19,556 bases of DNA from an uncultured Lachnospiraceae bacterium. GTDB lineage: Bacteria > Bacillota > Clostridia > Lachnospirales > Lachnospiraceae. Below are positions 1 through 7,112 of this stretch, one piece after another. The stretch covers positions 1-19,556 of the forward strand of contig CAJUCN010000035.1 of NCBI GenBank assembly GCA_910585005.1, written 5' to 3'. A program made the position numbers and the translations under genes. Each line of letters starts with the position of its first letter. The first letter of the stretch is position 1. Under the pieces are notes generated by a model that ran no database searches, was not told where the DNA came from, and saw nothing but the letters and a program-made list of their open reading frames with translations.

Positions 1-102
1 AATACCGGGATTGCGAGGTATTATGCTTTGCTAAACTGTCAAAGATGGGATTATATAGTATTTAAAACTACATGACAAGCACCGTTTAAAACAGTTTACT
101 GC

Positions 103-131
103 TTTACTTTAAAATTTTAATATGGTAAAAT
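103..131 (+). promoter_or_regulatory. Promoter of yerC
   Basis: A -35 box TTTACT (103-108) and a -10 box TAAAAT (126-131) are separated by exactly 17 bp. This puts a start site near 138, about 30 nt ahead of the yerC ATG, with GGGAGG (154-159) as the ribosome binding site. The -35 matches consensus at four of six positions. The first 100 bases show no gene I can support; a reading frame open from base 1 to a TGA at 73-75 is too short to judge. Confidence 0.55.
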
Positions 132-168
132 TTCACTATACGAATATATTACCGGGAGGTATTATAAT

Positions 169-468
169 ATGAACAAAAAAATACAGACTTCTGCCGTAGA
201 CCATCTTTTTGAAGCGATTTTATGCCTGCAGAGCAAGGAAGAATGCTATCTTTTTTTTGACGACTTATGCACGGTCAATGAATTGCTCTCTCTTTCTCAG
301 CGTTACGAAGTCGCCTCAATGCTAAGAGACCGCAAGACCTATCTGGAAATAGCAGAAAAAACAGGAGCTTCTACCGCTACAATCAGCCGGGTAAACCGTT
401 CCCTGAACTACGGAAATGATGGGTACGATCTGATTTTTGAACGCCTTCAAAATGCAACAAACGGATAA
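169..468 (+). CDS. yerC: YerC/YecD family TrpR-related DNA-binding protein
   Basis: A 99-residue protein of the TrpR-like superfamily. The first half (about residues 8-45) is helical with the typical LFDDLCTVNELLSLSQR-type segment. A helix-turn-helix follows at about 55-80, where the recognition stretch TGASTATISRVNRSLNYG is the signature of the YerC/YecD group. The tail GYDLIFERL is also typical, and the length is normal for the family. It starts at ATG behind GGGAGG with good spacing. By homology it is a cytoplasmic DNA-binding regulator; its ligand and target are not known to me, and it should not be read as a tryptophan repressor. It stands alone on the plus strand and converges on the M23-like gene, with only 10 bp between the two stop codons. 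Confidence 0.9.
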   Translation: MNKKIQTSAVDHLFEAILCLQSKEECYLFFDDLCTVNELLSLSQRYEVASMLRDRKTYLEIAEKTGASTATISRVNRSLNYGNDGYDLIFERLQNATNG

Positions 469-488
469 CCCTGCCGGATTATCCGTTT
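459..488. terminator. Shared hairpin between convergent yerC and M23-like genes
   Basis: A perfect 10-bp inverted repeat, AAACGGATAA (459-468) and TTATCCGTTT (479-488), encloses a 10-nt loop. The left arm ends in the TAA of yerC and the right arm contains the TAA of the opposing gene, so both genes stop inside one stem. Only three Ts follow on each strand, so termination efficiency is uncertain. Confidence 0.55.
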
Positions 489-1189
489 ATGTCTATCATC
501 AGCATTGGGTCTATATATTCATCATCTTTTATGATCTGATAGGCCAAATCCTGATTATCTTCTCCTATGGAAAACAAAATATAACCCTTTCCCAGTTCCT
601 CACCATTTTTGACCAATGCAACCCCACCATTTCGATATACTGACTGATAGCCGTTCCCATGATCTATGATGATCTTATTTCCATATTCCTCATCAACATC
701 CACGCTGACCACTGTCCCTGTCCCGCTGGTGATCACATTGATTCCCTGTACTGCATGAAAAACCAACATTGGTTCTTCTCCTGTCGTTTCTTCCATCGTA
801 GTTGAACCGCTTAAAGGAAACCCCTTCGGCAAAGCATTTTCTACTACTTCCTGAGAAATCGCATCCTCACTGGCAACTTTCATGCTCACTGCTTCGCTTA
901 ATACTGTCACCTTGTTGGACAAGGTATAGTTTTCTACTGACAGCGCTTCATTTTCATCCGTCAGGTTATTGATCATGATGATCTGCTCTACAATCTCCTT
1001 CCGTGCATCCTTAAGTGTGATTCCATCGTAAACAAATTTACAGACCACCACCACTATTACCACAAAAAGAGCTGCTATTGCCATTTCTACAAGCGCTGAG
1101 CTGATCACATGCCGCTTCATGGTCCCATCTTTTTTTTCGGTCACCAAAAGCAGCGCAAATGTCTTCTTTCTTTTTGTTTTTTGCTCCAT
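479..1189 (-). CDS. Membrane-anchored LytM/M23-like protein, catalytically degraded
   Basis: A 236-residue protein. A basic N-terminus is followed by one membrane segment (about residues 33-55), then a coiled-coil-like stretch (about 60-105), a linker, and an M23/LytM-type beta domain (about 145-230). The fold is recognised from GTGTVVSV, the EYGNKIIIDHGNGYQSVY stretch and the later VKNGEELGKGYILFSIG. M23 metallopeptidases bind zinc through an HxxxD motif and an HxH motif. Here the region before GTGTVVSV has no usable HxxxD, the usual HL after the GNGY strand reads RN, and the final HLHFE is replaced by LAYQI. It is therefore probably a non-enzymatic envelope protein, perhaps a binding partner or regulator like SpoIIQ-type LytM proteins; that role is inference. 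The start is supported by GGAGG six bases upstream. Confidence 0.8.
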   Translation of the reverse strand: MEQKTKRKKTFALLLVTEKKDGTMKRHVISSALVEMAIAALFVVIVVVVCKFVYDGITLKDARKEIVEQIIMINNLTDENEALSVENYTLSNKVTVLSEAVSMKVASEDAISQEVVENALPKGFPLSGSTTMEETTGEEPMLVFHAVQGINVITSGTGTVVSVDVDEEYGNKIIIDHGNGYQSVYRNGGVALVKNGEELGKGYILFSIGEDNQDLAYQIIKDDEYIDPMLMIDING

Positions 1190-1232
1190 TTTTAGCCTCC
1201 ATTAACTTCTTGGGAATTGCTCAATTGTTTAC

Positions 1233-1261
1233 ATTTTACCACAGTTAACAAAATAGAACAA
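1233..1261 (-). promoter_or_regulatory. Promoter of the M23-like gene
   Basis: On the minus strand TTGTTC (1261-1256) and TAAAAT (1238-1233) are spaced by 17 bp, placing a start near 1226 and a leader of about 35 nt before the ATG at 1189. The GGAGG site lies within that leader. Confidence 0.6.
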
Positions 1262-1355
1262 CTTTATTTACATTCCCACAAAATAAATATGGAATCGCTT
1301 AGCTGCACCAATCGCCTATGATACAAAAAATATTGAAAATCCCGATAAAATCTTC

Positions 1356-1384
1356 TTTACTTTTAAAATCGACTATGCTATTCT
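1356..1384 (+). promoter_or_regulatory. Promoter of the cold-shock gene
   Basis: TTTACT (1356-1361), 17 bp, then TATTCT (1379-1384), with TGC directly before the -10, giving an extended -10. The predicted start is near 1391, which sets a leader of about 55 nt. Confidence 0.5.
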
Positions 1385-1389
1385 TGAAT

Positions 1390-1409
1390 TGTTACAGTAT
1401 TTCGTAACA
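1390..1409 (+). promoter_or_regulatory. 5'-terminal stem-loop of the csp mRNA (or operator)
   Basis: A perfect 6-bp inverted repeat, TGTTAC (1390-1395) and GTAACA (1404-1409), with an 8-nt spacer. It sits exactly at the predicted transcription start, so it would be the very 5' end of the cold-shock mRNA, where a stem could protect the message. The same dyad could instead be a repressor site. Confidence 0.4.
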
Positions 1410-1444
1410 GAAGCTAATACTTATTTTTTTTGGAGGTATCTACA

Positions 1445-1645
1445 ATGAACAAAGGTACAGTAAAGTGGTTTAACAACCAAAAAGGGTACGGTTTCATCTC
1501 TGATGAATCAGGAAACGATGTATTCGTGCACTACTCAGGACTTAACATGGAAGGCTTCAAATCTCTCGAAGAGGGCGCTGCTGTAGAGTTCGAAGTAGTA
1601 AATGGAGAAAAGGGACCTCAGGCCGTAAACGTAACAAAGTTATAA
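1445..1645 (+). CDS. cspA: Cold-shock protein, CspA family
   Basis: A 66-residue single cold-shock domain, the usual length. It shows the RNA-binding motifs KGYGFI (RNP1) and VFVHYSG (RNP2, more often VFVHFS), and begins MNKGTVKWFN, a typical Csp start. It is a cytoplasmic five-stranded OB fold that binds single-stranded RNA and DNA and acts as an RNA chaperone. The frame could be opened earlier at a TTG (1430), but the GGAGG at 1432-1436 and the family alignment fix the ATG at 1445. It is monocistronic, with its own promoter, a 5' stem-loop and a strong terminator 109 nt after the stop. The letter after csp is not determined by sequence. Confidence 0.95.
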   Translation: MNKGTVKWFNNQKGYGFISDESGNDVFVHYSGLNMEGFKSLEEGAAVEFEVVNGEKGPQAVNVTKL

Positions 1646-1753
1646 TCCATAAACCGATTGTAACGAATTAATCCGTAATACGATGTTCCTTTTCTTAACA
1701 TATAAATATTTCATTATATTTAGGATTTGTGAAATTGTTTTATCAGATTAAGG

Positions 1754-1803
1754 AAATAACCTATCTCGTAGGAGGTATCTCCCAAGAGATAGGTTATTTT
1801 TTA
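1754..1803 (+). terminator. Intrinsic terminator downstream of csp
   Basis: Perfect 14-bp arms (1754-1767 and 1786-1799) are followed by a T-run (1797-1802). The loop contains a second small stem, GGAG-gtat-CTCC. The T-run is only good on the plus strand, but the hairpin may also stop the convergent hisA transcript. Confidence 0.85.
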
Positions 1804-1836
1804 CCTTTGGGGACTAACAGGTTCTTTTGGGGAACG

Positions 1837-2616
1837 TCAGTCCTTCCTTATATAGTTCAAAACATCTTCAAGTCTCATCTTTCCGCCAAATAAGTCCAGC
1901 GAACTTCCAATAGTGACATCCACCTTTCCACGTCCAAGAATTTTTAATTTTTCCAGATCATGAAAATCATGTACGCCGCCTGCATAAGTAGCTGGAACCG
2001 TGCAAAATCTGCCCAGAAGCATTACCAGTTCCTCTTCGATTCCCTCTGCTTTTCCTTCTACATCCACTGCGTGCACCAAAAACTCATCGCAAAATTCTGA
2101 TAATTCCTGGATAGTCTCCTCATTCAGGCAAACATCCGTATACTTCTGCCATCTGTTGGTGACAATATAATAAAACTGCCCTCTTTTTTTGCAGCTTAAA
2201 TCGAGTACCAGCTTTTCCTTCCCAACTGTGCTGCATAATTCTTTCAGCCTGTCCCTGTGAAGCTGTCCGTCAAAAAAAAGATAGGAAGTGACGATTACAT
2301 GGGATGCACCCGCTTTTAAAAACTCTTCCGCATTATAAGGTGTCATTCCTCCTCCTGCCTGAAAGCCTCCTGGATAAGCCCTAAGAGCCGATAATGCCTG
2401 CTGCTTTGTCTGTAAATAATAATCACTGTCAGCCGGGTTTAACAAGATCACATGACCACCTGAAAGATTCTTTTCCCGATATAATTTTGCAAAAAAATCT
2501 GCATCCTGCCCCGCAACATAATTTTCGGTGGCATAGCTTCCTTGATCTGTAAGGCTTCCCCCAACAATCTGCTTCACCTTTCCGTTATGAATATCAATAC
2601 ATGGCCTAAATCTCAT
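1837..2616 (-). CDS. hisA: HisA, eukaryotic-type phosphoribosylformimino-AICAR-ribotide isomerase
   Basis: A 259-residue TIM-barrel enzyme of the histidine pathway, converting ProFAR to PRFAR by an Amadori rearrangement. It aligns by eye with yeast HIS6 and plant HISN3 rather than with common bacterial HisA: RPCIDIHNGKVKQIVGG at the start, HVIxL...D, FQAGGGM, ASHVIVTSYLF, KLVLDLSCK, NRWQKYTDV, EFLVHAVDVEGKAEGI, YAGGVHD and GKVDVTIGSSLDLFGG. Asp8 in CIDIHNG and the Asp in HAVDVEG are the expected catalytic acids. The start ATG has only a weak AAAGG site. It stands alone here, not in a visible his operon, between the csp terminator and the divergent lipoprotein gene. Confidence 0.88.
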   Translation of the reverse strand: MRFRPCIDIHNGKVKQIVGGSLTDQGSYATENYVAGQDADFFAKLYREKNLSGGHVILLNPADSDYYLQTKQQALSALRAYPGGFQAGGGMTPYNAEEFLKAGASHVIVTSYLFFDGQLHRDRLKELCSTVGKEKLVLDLSCKKRGQFYYIVTNRWQKYTDVCLNEETIQELSEFCDEFLVHAVDVEGKAEGIEEELVMLLGRFCTVPATYAGGVHDFHDLEKLKILGRGKVDVTIGSSLDLFGGKMRLEDVLNYIRKD

Positions 2617-2687
2617 TTTTACTGCCTTTCTTAAAAATATTTCTATTCTTTTACCGTATATTTTCCTATTCCTTGGTACATAATAAC

Positions 2688-2715
2688 AAAAGAACTGATA
2701 TCATGCGGTTCTTTT
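2688..2715 (+). promoter_or_regulatory. Inverted repeat in the lipoprotein leader
   Basis: Perfect 8-bp arms, AAAAGAAC (2688-2695) and GTTCTTTT (2708-2715), enclose a 12-nt loop that itself contains the palindrome TGATATCA. It ends 6 bases before the AAGGAGG site, so it could be a leader hairpin controlling translation or an operator. A clear sigma-A promoter was not found here. Confidence 0.35.
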
Positions 2716-2734
2716 AGTGATAAGGAGGTCCATT

Positions 2735-3271
2735 ATGAAAAAAATGAAAAAACTTATTTCGGTATCTCTCGTCATTACAATGCTTTGCATTCTTACAGCC
2801 TGCGGAACTGACAAGAAGAATAATGCAAATGACATGGTAGGGGCTACCGACAACAACACAACCACAGACAATGGAACTACTGGTAACGGAAACACCACTG
2901 GCGGCGCCATAGACAATGGCGGAACAACAGGTACAGGAAACGGCACAGGCGCCGGCAATATGGCCGGTGAGGACTCAAATGGCATCACAGACAACAACGA
3001 TACCAATACAGGCAATGGTGTCGGCGATGTAAACGATAACGGGAACGATAATGTGAACGATGCCACAGCCGGAACAGAAAATGACGGCGATTCTATTTTG
3101 GATGATGCCGGTGACGCAGTAGGAAACGTAGTGGATGATATTACCGATGGTGTTTCTGATCTGACCAATGATGTGATTGGAAACGGATCAGATAACAACG
3201 ACACGAACACTACCGGTACAAACGCTGCAGGCACCGGCACTACAGGCACTGGTACTGCATCCGCTAAATAA
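2735..3271 (+). CDS. Asn/Gly/Thr/Asp-rich lipoprotein, unknown function
   Basis: A 178-residue predicted lipoprotein. A lysine-rich start and hydrophobic segment lead into the lipobox LTAC with Cys23, so export and lipid attachment to the outer membrane face are expected. The mature chain is almost all low complexity: N, G, T, D repeats at about 27-115 and 151-178. A short more ordered stretch at about 117-150 has regularly spaced Val/Ile/Leu and Asp (DSILDDAGDAVGNVVDDITD), perhaps an amphipathic helix. The mature part is strongly acidic. A GTG further upstream keeps the frame open, but AAGGAGG (2722-2728) supports the ATG at 2735. I recognise no family; a flexible wall-spanning or surface spacer is a guess. 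Its strong terminator follows directly. Confidence 0.8.
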   Translation: MKKMKKLISVSLVITMLCILTACGTDKKNNANDMVGATDNNTTTDNGTTGNGNTTGGAIDNGGTTGTGNGTGAGNMAGEDSNGITDNNDTNTGNGVGDVNDNGNDNVNDATAGTENDGDSILDDAGDAVGNVVDDITDGVSDLTNDVIGNGSDNNDTNTTGTNAAGTGTTGTGTASAK

Positions 3272-3285
3272 CAGGTCTGCTAGTG

Positions 3286-3325
3286 AAACAAGGAGGTTCA
3301 GATCCCATCTGTCCTCCTTGTTTTT
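3286..3325 (+). terminator. Intrinsic terminator after the lipoprotein gene
   Basis: Arms AAACAAGGAGG (3286-3296) and CCTCCTTGTTT (3313-3323) carry an inner stem CAGAT-ccc-ATCTG and end in TTTTT. It lies between convergent genes, so it may also end the fbp transcript, though only three Us would follow on that strand. Confidence 0.85.
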
Positions 3326-3385
3326 CATCCACAATCTCTTGCTCCTCCCACACAGCCTTTCCCTCCGCTGCGTCAAGCAAACCGA

Positions 3386-5347
3386 TTATCTTTCTATGAT
3401 CGTTCCATCCCGATATGCCTGTAAAAGCTGCTCTAACTGCTTAATGCTTTCTTTAAGTTCCCTGCCAATATCGGTATCCGATACCCGTATTCTGACAGGC
3501 GCCATCTCCACCACCGTGGAATCTGAAAAAATATCTGACTCATGCAGGATCGCCGCTTCCGTGGATTCAAAAGGTTCATGGGCCACCAAACGCATCCCGT
3601 GGGAACTGGCTACTAACGTATATCCTGCAATTCCCGTTTTGCTTTGATAAGCTTTAGAAAAACCGCCGTCTATAATAAGAAGTTTCCCATCACACTTGAT
3701 AGGCGTTTCCCCTTTTTTAAGTTCCACTGGCACATGTCCATTGATGATGTGGGACTTCTTGGTATCCAATCCAAATTCTTCCAAAATACGGTTCAAAACC
3801 TCTTCACTGTCCAGCAAAGAATAATAGCTGTTTTTCGTTTCTTTATGAGTTTCCGGTTCACTGATGAAGTAACGTTCAAAGGTTGCCATTTTATCCTTAC
3901 CAAAAACCGGTGAATTGGGCCCCGCCCAGATATACCAGATATAATCTTGGGCCTTTCTCATTTCCGCCGGATCATTTTTGGCGTAATATCCCTTTCGCGC
4001 CAGGTTATCCAACACATCATAAAGTTCTTTGCCTTTATATTTTTTGCCATCCACATTGACGGATAAGAACTTCCCGTTTTCATCCATGGGTACGCATCCA
4101 TGGTAAAGCAGATTGGAATTATGTACTTTATAAAGGCTCCCATTGGTAAATAAAAACCTAACATGTTTTTGGAGTTTTTCACATTTCAAAAACGCCTGGC
4201 GGATCCTTGCCATAACCTGCTCCTCATCGGGTGTCAGGTTATATGGATCTGCCGGATCCACTGTAGGAAAATCTGTATCCAGCATCGCATATTCACTGCC
4301 ATCCACCAAAACCGTTTTCTTTTCATAATCGATCTTATCCAAAAGAAGCCTGTCTTCCATTTGAAATTCCGGGTGCTTTTTGATCAACTGCCCTTCCAGT
4401 TTAAACTGAATGATCGCAATCGCCTTATGGATCTTCATATCAAGGCTCAGATCTTTGGTATTGTAATCGGTATTATATTTGATCGCAAAAATGTCACAAT
4501 TTGTATCCTGATAGGTATCCAGTGCGAAGGTCGCCAAAGGAATCAGGTTGATTCCATACCCCTCTTCCAACGTATCCAGGCTCCCGTATCTTGCCGCAAT
4601 CCGCAGTACTGTGGCAATACAGGGAAGATGCCCACAAGCTGCCCCCATCCACACAATATCATGGTTTCCCCACTGAATGTCCACGGAATGATAATTCATC
4701 AGCGTATCCATGATCACATAAGGGCCAGGGCCCCTGTCATAAATATCCCCCACAATATGGAGGTGATCCACTACCAGCCTTTGGATCAGATTACAGAGAG
4801 CTACAATAAATTCCTGGGCCCTCCCAATCCTGATGATGGTGTGGATGATCTCATTATAGTATCCTTCCTTATCAGAAACCTCTGCTTTCTCGGTGATCAG
4901 TTCCTCAATAATATAGGCAAAATCCTTCGGCAGCGCCTTGCGTACCTTAGAACGGGTATACTTAGAAGCAACCTTTTTCGTAATCTGCACCAGCCGGTGG
5001 AGGGTAATCTTATACCAATCCTCAACGTTATCCTCCTCCTGCAATACAATATCCAGCTTTTCCTGCGGATAATAGACCAATGTGGCAAGGGATTTTTTAT
5101 CCTTATTGCTGAGCGTATTCCCAAACTGCTCATCTATCTGACGCCGCACGGAGCCTGAACCGTTCTTTAGCACATGGTTAAACTGTTCATATTCTCCATG
5201 GATATCGGTAAGAAAATGTTCCGTCCCTTTGGGCAGATTCAGTATTGCCTGCAAATTAATGATCTCCGTAGACGCCGCTGCAATGTTAGGATACTGGTTT
5301 GCAAGGCTTTTTAAATATTTCAGTTCCAACAATTCCAGTCTGTTCAT
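3386..5347 (-). CDS. fbp: Fructose-1,6-bisphosphatase class III
   Basis: A 653-residue enzyme hydrolysing fructose 1,6-bisphosphate to fructose 6-phosphate, the irreversible step of gluconeogenesis. Length and sequence fit the Firmicutes class III (Bacillus Fbp) family, a metal-dependent calcineurin-like phosphatase. Metal-site motifs are visible in order: TDIHGEYEQF (Asp48, His50), VGDIYDRGPGP, WGNHDIVWMGAA and later INGHVPV, with IIDGGFSKAYQSKTGIAGYTL near the C-terminus. The start ATG follows a GGGGAG-type site. It begins only 22 nt after the dapB stop on the same strand, so it is probably the third gene of the dapA-dapB operon, an uncommon partner for lysine genes. A private promoter inside dapB cannot be excluded. 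Confidence 0.96.
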   Translation of the reverse strand: MNRLELLELKYLKSLANQYPNIAAASTEIINLQAILNLPKGTEHFLTDIHGEYEQFNHVLKNGSGSVRRQIDEQFGNTLSNKDKKSLATLVYYPQEKLDIVLQEEDNVEDWYKITLHRLVQITKKVASKYTRSKVRKALPKDFAYIIEELITEKAEVSDKEGYYNEIIHTIIRIGRAQEFIVALCNLIQRLVVDHLHIVGDIYDRGPGPYVIMDTLMNYHSVDIQWGNHDIVWMGAACGHLPCIATVLRIAARYGSLDTLEEGYGINLIPLATFALDTYQDTNCDIFAIKYNTDYNTKDLSLDMKIHKAIAIIQFKLEGQLIKKHPEFQMEDRLLLDKIDYEKKTVLVDGSEYAMLDTDFPTVDPADPYNLTPDEEQVMARIRQAFLKCEKLQKHVRFLFTNGSLYKVHNSNLLYHGCVPMDENGKFLSVNVDGKKYKGKELYDVLDNLARKGYYAKNDPAEMRKAQDYIWYIWAGPNSPVFGKDKMATFERYFISEPETHKETKNSYYSLLDSEEVLNRILEEFGLDTKKSHIINGHVPVELKKGETPIKCDGKLLIIDGGFSKAYQSKTGIAGYTLVASSHGMRLVAHEPFESTEAAILHESDIFSDSTVVEMAPVRIRVSDTDIGRELKESIKQLEQLLQAYRDGTIIER

Positions 5348-5369
5348 TCCCCGTTCTCCCCTCTTCCTA

Positions 5370-6125
5370 TCAACCGATCACATCGCTCATCTGGTACATC
5401 CCTGCCGGTTTCCCTTTCAGGAATTTGGCTGCCTGCACAGCCCCTTTACCAAAAACCGCTTTAGAATAAGAAGAATGGGAAAAAGTGATCACTTCGTCTG
5501 CACCAGCAAAGATCACATCATGATCTCCCACTATAGTGCCCCCTCTGACCGCAGAAAACCCGATTTCCGCCTTAGGCCGTTTGATCCTTCTGCCACTCCT
5601 GTCATACACATATTCATACTCACCACCTAACGCATCGTTGATGCAATCCCCAAGGGCAAGCGCTGTGCCGCTGGGTGCATCCACCTTCAGCTTATGGTGC
5701 TTTTCAACAATCTCCACATCAAAACCTGCCGGAACAAGTATTGATGCCGCTTCTTTTAAAAGTTTTAAAAGCATATTAATGCCCAGGGACATATTGGCGG
5801 ATTTTAGGATCGCAACCTCCTTTGATGCCTTTTCCACCTTTTCAAGCTGTTCCTTGGATAATCCCGTCGTACATAACACACAGGGAATCTTCTGGCTGAC
5901 GCAATAATCCAGCAGCCCATCCACTGCAGCCGCCACACTGAAATCAATCACCACATCTGCCGGCACATCACATTCTTCAATATTGGCAAACACCGGAAAT
6001 GTATTTTGGCCTTCGTCATGGGCGTCTATCCCTGCTGCCAACTCAATCTCTGCATCTTCCGCCACAAGCCCCGCAACTGTCTGCCCCATTTTGCCATTGC
6101 AGCCATGCATAATTACTTTTACCAT
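5370..6125 (-). CDS. dapB: 4-hydroxy-tetrahydrodipicolinate reductase
   Basis: A 251-residue NAD(P)H-dependent reductase, the second committed step of the diaminopimelate/lysine pathway, reducing hydroxy-tetrahydrodipicolinate to tetrahydrodipicolinate. The N-terminal Rossmann fold has the GCNGKMGQTV nucleotide-binding loop (about residues 8-17). The substrate motif EIVEKHHKLKVDAPSGTAL lies near the middle, followed by SAVRGGTIVGDHDVIFAG, all diagnostic. The length is normal for Firmicutes. AGGAGG precedes the ATG by nine bases. It starts 19 nt after dapA and is followed after 22 nt by fbp, so the three read as one operon under lysine-riboswitch control. Confidence 0.97.
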   Translation of the reverse strand: MVKVIMHGCNGKMGQTVAGLVAEDAEIELAAGIDAHDEGQNTFPVFANIEECDVPADVVIDFSVAAAVDGLLDYCVSQKIPCVLCTTGLSKEQLEKVEKASKEVAILKSANMSLGINMLLKLLKEAASILVPAGFDVEIVEKHHKLKVDAPSGTALALGDCINDALGGEYEYVYDRSGRRIKRPKAEIGFSAVRGGTIVGDHDVIFAGADEVITFSHSSYSKAVFGKGAVQAAKFLKGKPAGMYQMSDVIG

Positions 6126-6144
6126 CTCTAAATTCCTCCTGTGC

Positions 6145-7029
6145 CTACAAAATCCCGTATTCTTCCATTGCCTTTTTCAGCTTTGCCACGTTTTCCTCTT
6201 CCATATCCGTAAGCGGTGGGCGCAGGGAACCTGCCTCTTTTCCCATCAGATTTAAAGCCATCTTGACCGGAATAGGATTCACCTCGCAAAACAAGGCTGT
6301 AAATAACGGAATAGCCCTAAGCTGCTCCGCACAGCTTCCTGCCACGTCTCCTGCAAAAAACTTTGCACAGATCTCATGGGTCTGTTTCGGCGCCACATTG
6401 GATAGGACGGAGATAACGCCTTTTCCGCCAAGGGCAAGCAGCGGGACAATCTGATCGTCATTACCGGAGTAAAGGTCAACTTTCCCGTCAGCAAGAGACA
6501 TCAGCTTAACCACCTGGCCAATATTTCCGCTTGCCTCTTTAACCCCCACAATATTTTCCACTTCCTTACACAGCCTTACCACGGTCTCCGGTGCAAGATT
6601 GCAACCGGTACGGCTAGGCACATTATAAAGGATACAAGGGATCTTCACAGAATCTGCAATCTTTTTAAAATGTGCATAAAGCCCATTTTGCGTCGCCTTA
6701 TTATAATAGGGAGTAACCAAAAGCAGTCCGTCCACACCGAACTTTTCTGCTTCTGTGGACAAATATATTGCTGTTTCCGTACAGTTCGATCCTGTTCCCG
6801 CCACAACGGGAATTCTTCCTGCCACCTGCTCTGTACAGAATTTGATCACGTCCAAATGTTCTTCATGTGTCAATGTAGAGGATTCACCTGTAGTCCCACA
6901 CACAATAATTGCATCTGTTCCCCCTTCAATCTGATCCTCGATCAATCCCGCAAATCTCTCATAATTCACTTCTCCATTCGCCTTAAAAGGCGTAACGATT
7001 GCAACACCTGCACCTGTAAAAATAGCCAT
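6145..7029 (-). CDS. dapA: 4-hydroxy-tetrahydrodipicolinate synthase
   Basis: A 294-residue TIM-barrel aldolase joining pyruvate and aspartate semialdehyde, the entry step to diaminopimelate and lysine. It shows CGTTGES (Thr46-Thr47), the VTPYYNK loop, YNVPSRTG with the catalytic Tyr135, and GVKEASGN with the Schiff-base Lys164. An in-frame ATG at 7059 would add ten residues, but AAGGAGG seven bases before 7029 and the family N-terminus (MAIFTGAGVAIVTPF) favour the shorter form. It is the first gene of the operon. The leader of over 300 nt carries a lysine riboswitch and a terminator, so expression should fall when lysine is abundant. Confidence 0.97.
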   Translation of the reverse strand: MAIFTGAGVAIVTPFKANGEVNYERFAGLIEDQIEGGTDAIIVCGTTGESSTLTHEEHLDVIKFCTEQVAGRIPVVAGTGSNCTETAIYLSTEAEKFGVDGLLLVTPYYNKATQNGLYAHFKKIADSVKIPCILYNVPSRTGCNLAPETVVRLCKEVENIVGVKEASGNIGQVVKLMSLADGKVDLYSGNDDQIVPLLALGGKGVISVLSNVAPKQTHEICAKFFAGDVAGSCAEQLRAIPLFTALFCEVNPIPVKMALNLMGKEAGSLRPPLTDMEEENVAKLKKAMEEYGIL

Positions 7030-7087
7030 ATCTTCTCCTCCTTTTTCATGCCCAATCATTTACTGCCAAACCGCCTGCAATGTGATA

Positions 7088-7112
7088 TTTTGTCATTTCC
7101 AGTATGACAAAA
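7088..7112 (-). other. Hairpin overlapping the U-tract of the riboswitch terminator
   Basis: Perfect 9-bp arms TTTTGTCAT (7088-7096) and ATGACAAAA (7104-7112) with a 7-nt loop. In the dapA transcript the arm at 7112-7104 begins with four Us of the terminator U-tract (7114-7109), so the read-through RNA would fold those Us into a second hairpin. Confidence 0.45.

Noticed and set aside
1..75. Frame open from the left edge to TGA at 73-75, possible end of an upstream gene
   Set aside because: Only 24 codons, not recognisable, and another frame is open as well; too little to call.
2701..3249. Long minus-strand frame opposite the lipoprotein, rich in Val, Pro and Ser
   Set aside because: It is the complement of the biased Asn/Gly/Thr codons; no binding site, and the plus-strand lipoprotein has a signal peptide and lipobox.
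4163..5158. 331-codon plus-strand frame antisense to fbp
   Set aside because: Protein is unlike any family, and the minus strand carries an unmistakable full-length Fbp with conserved motifs.
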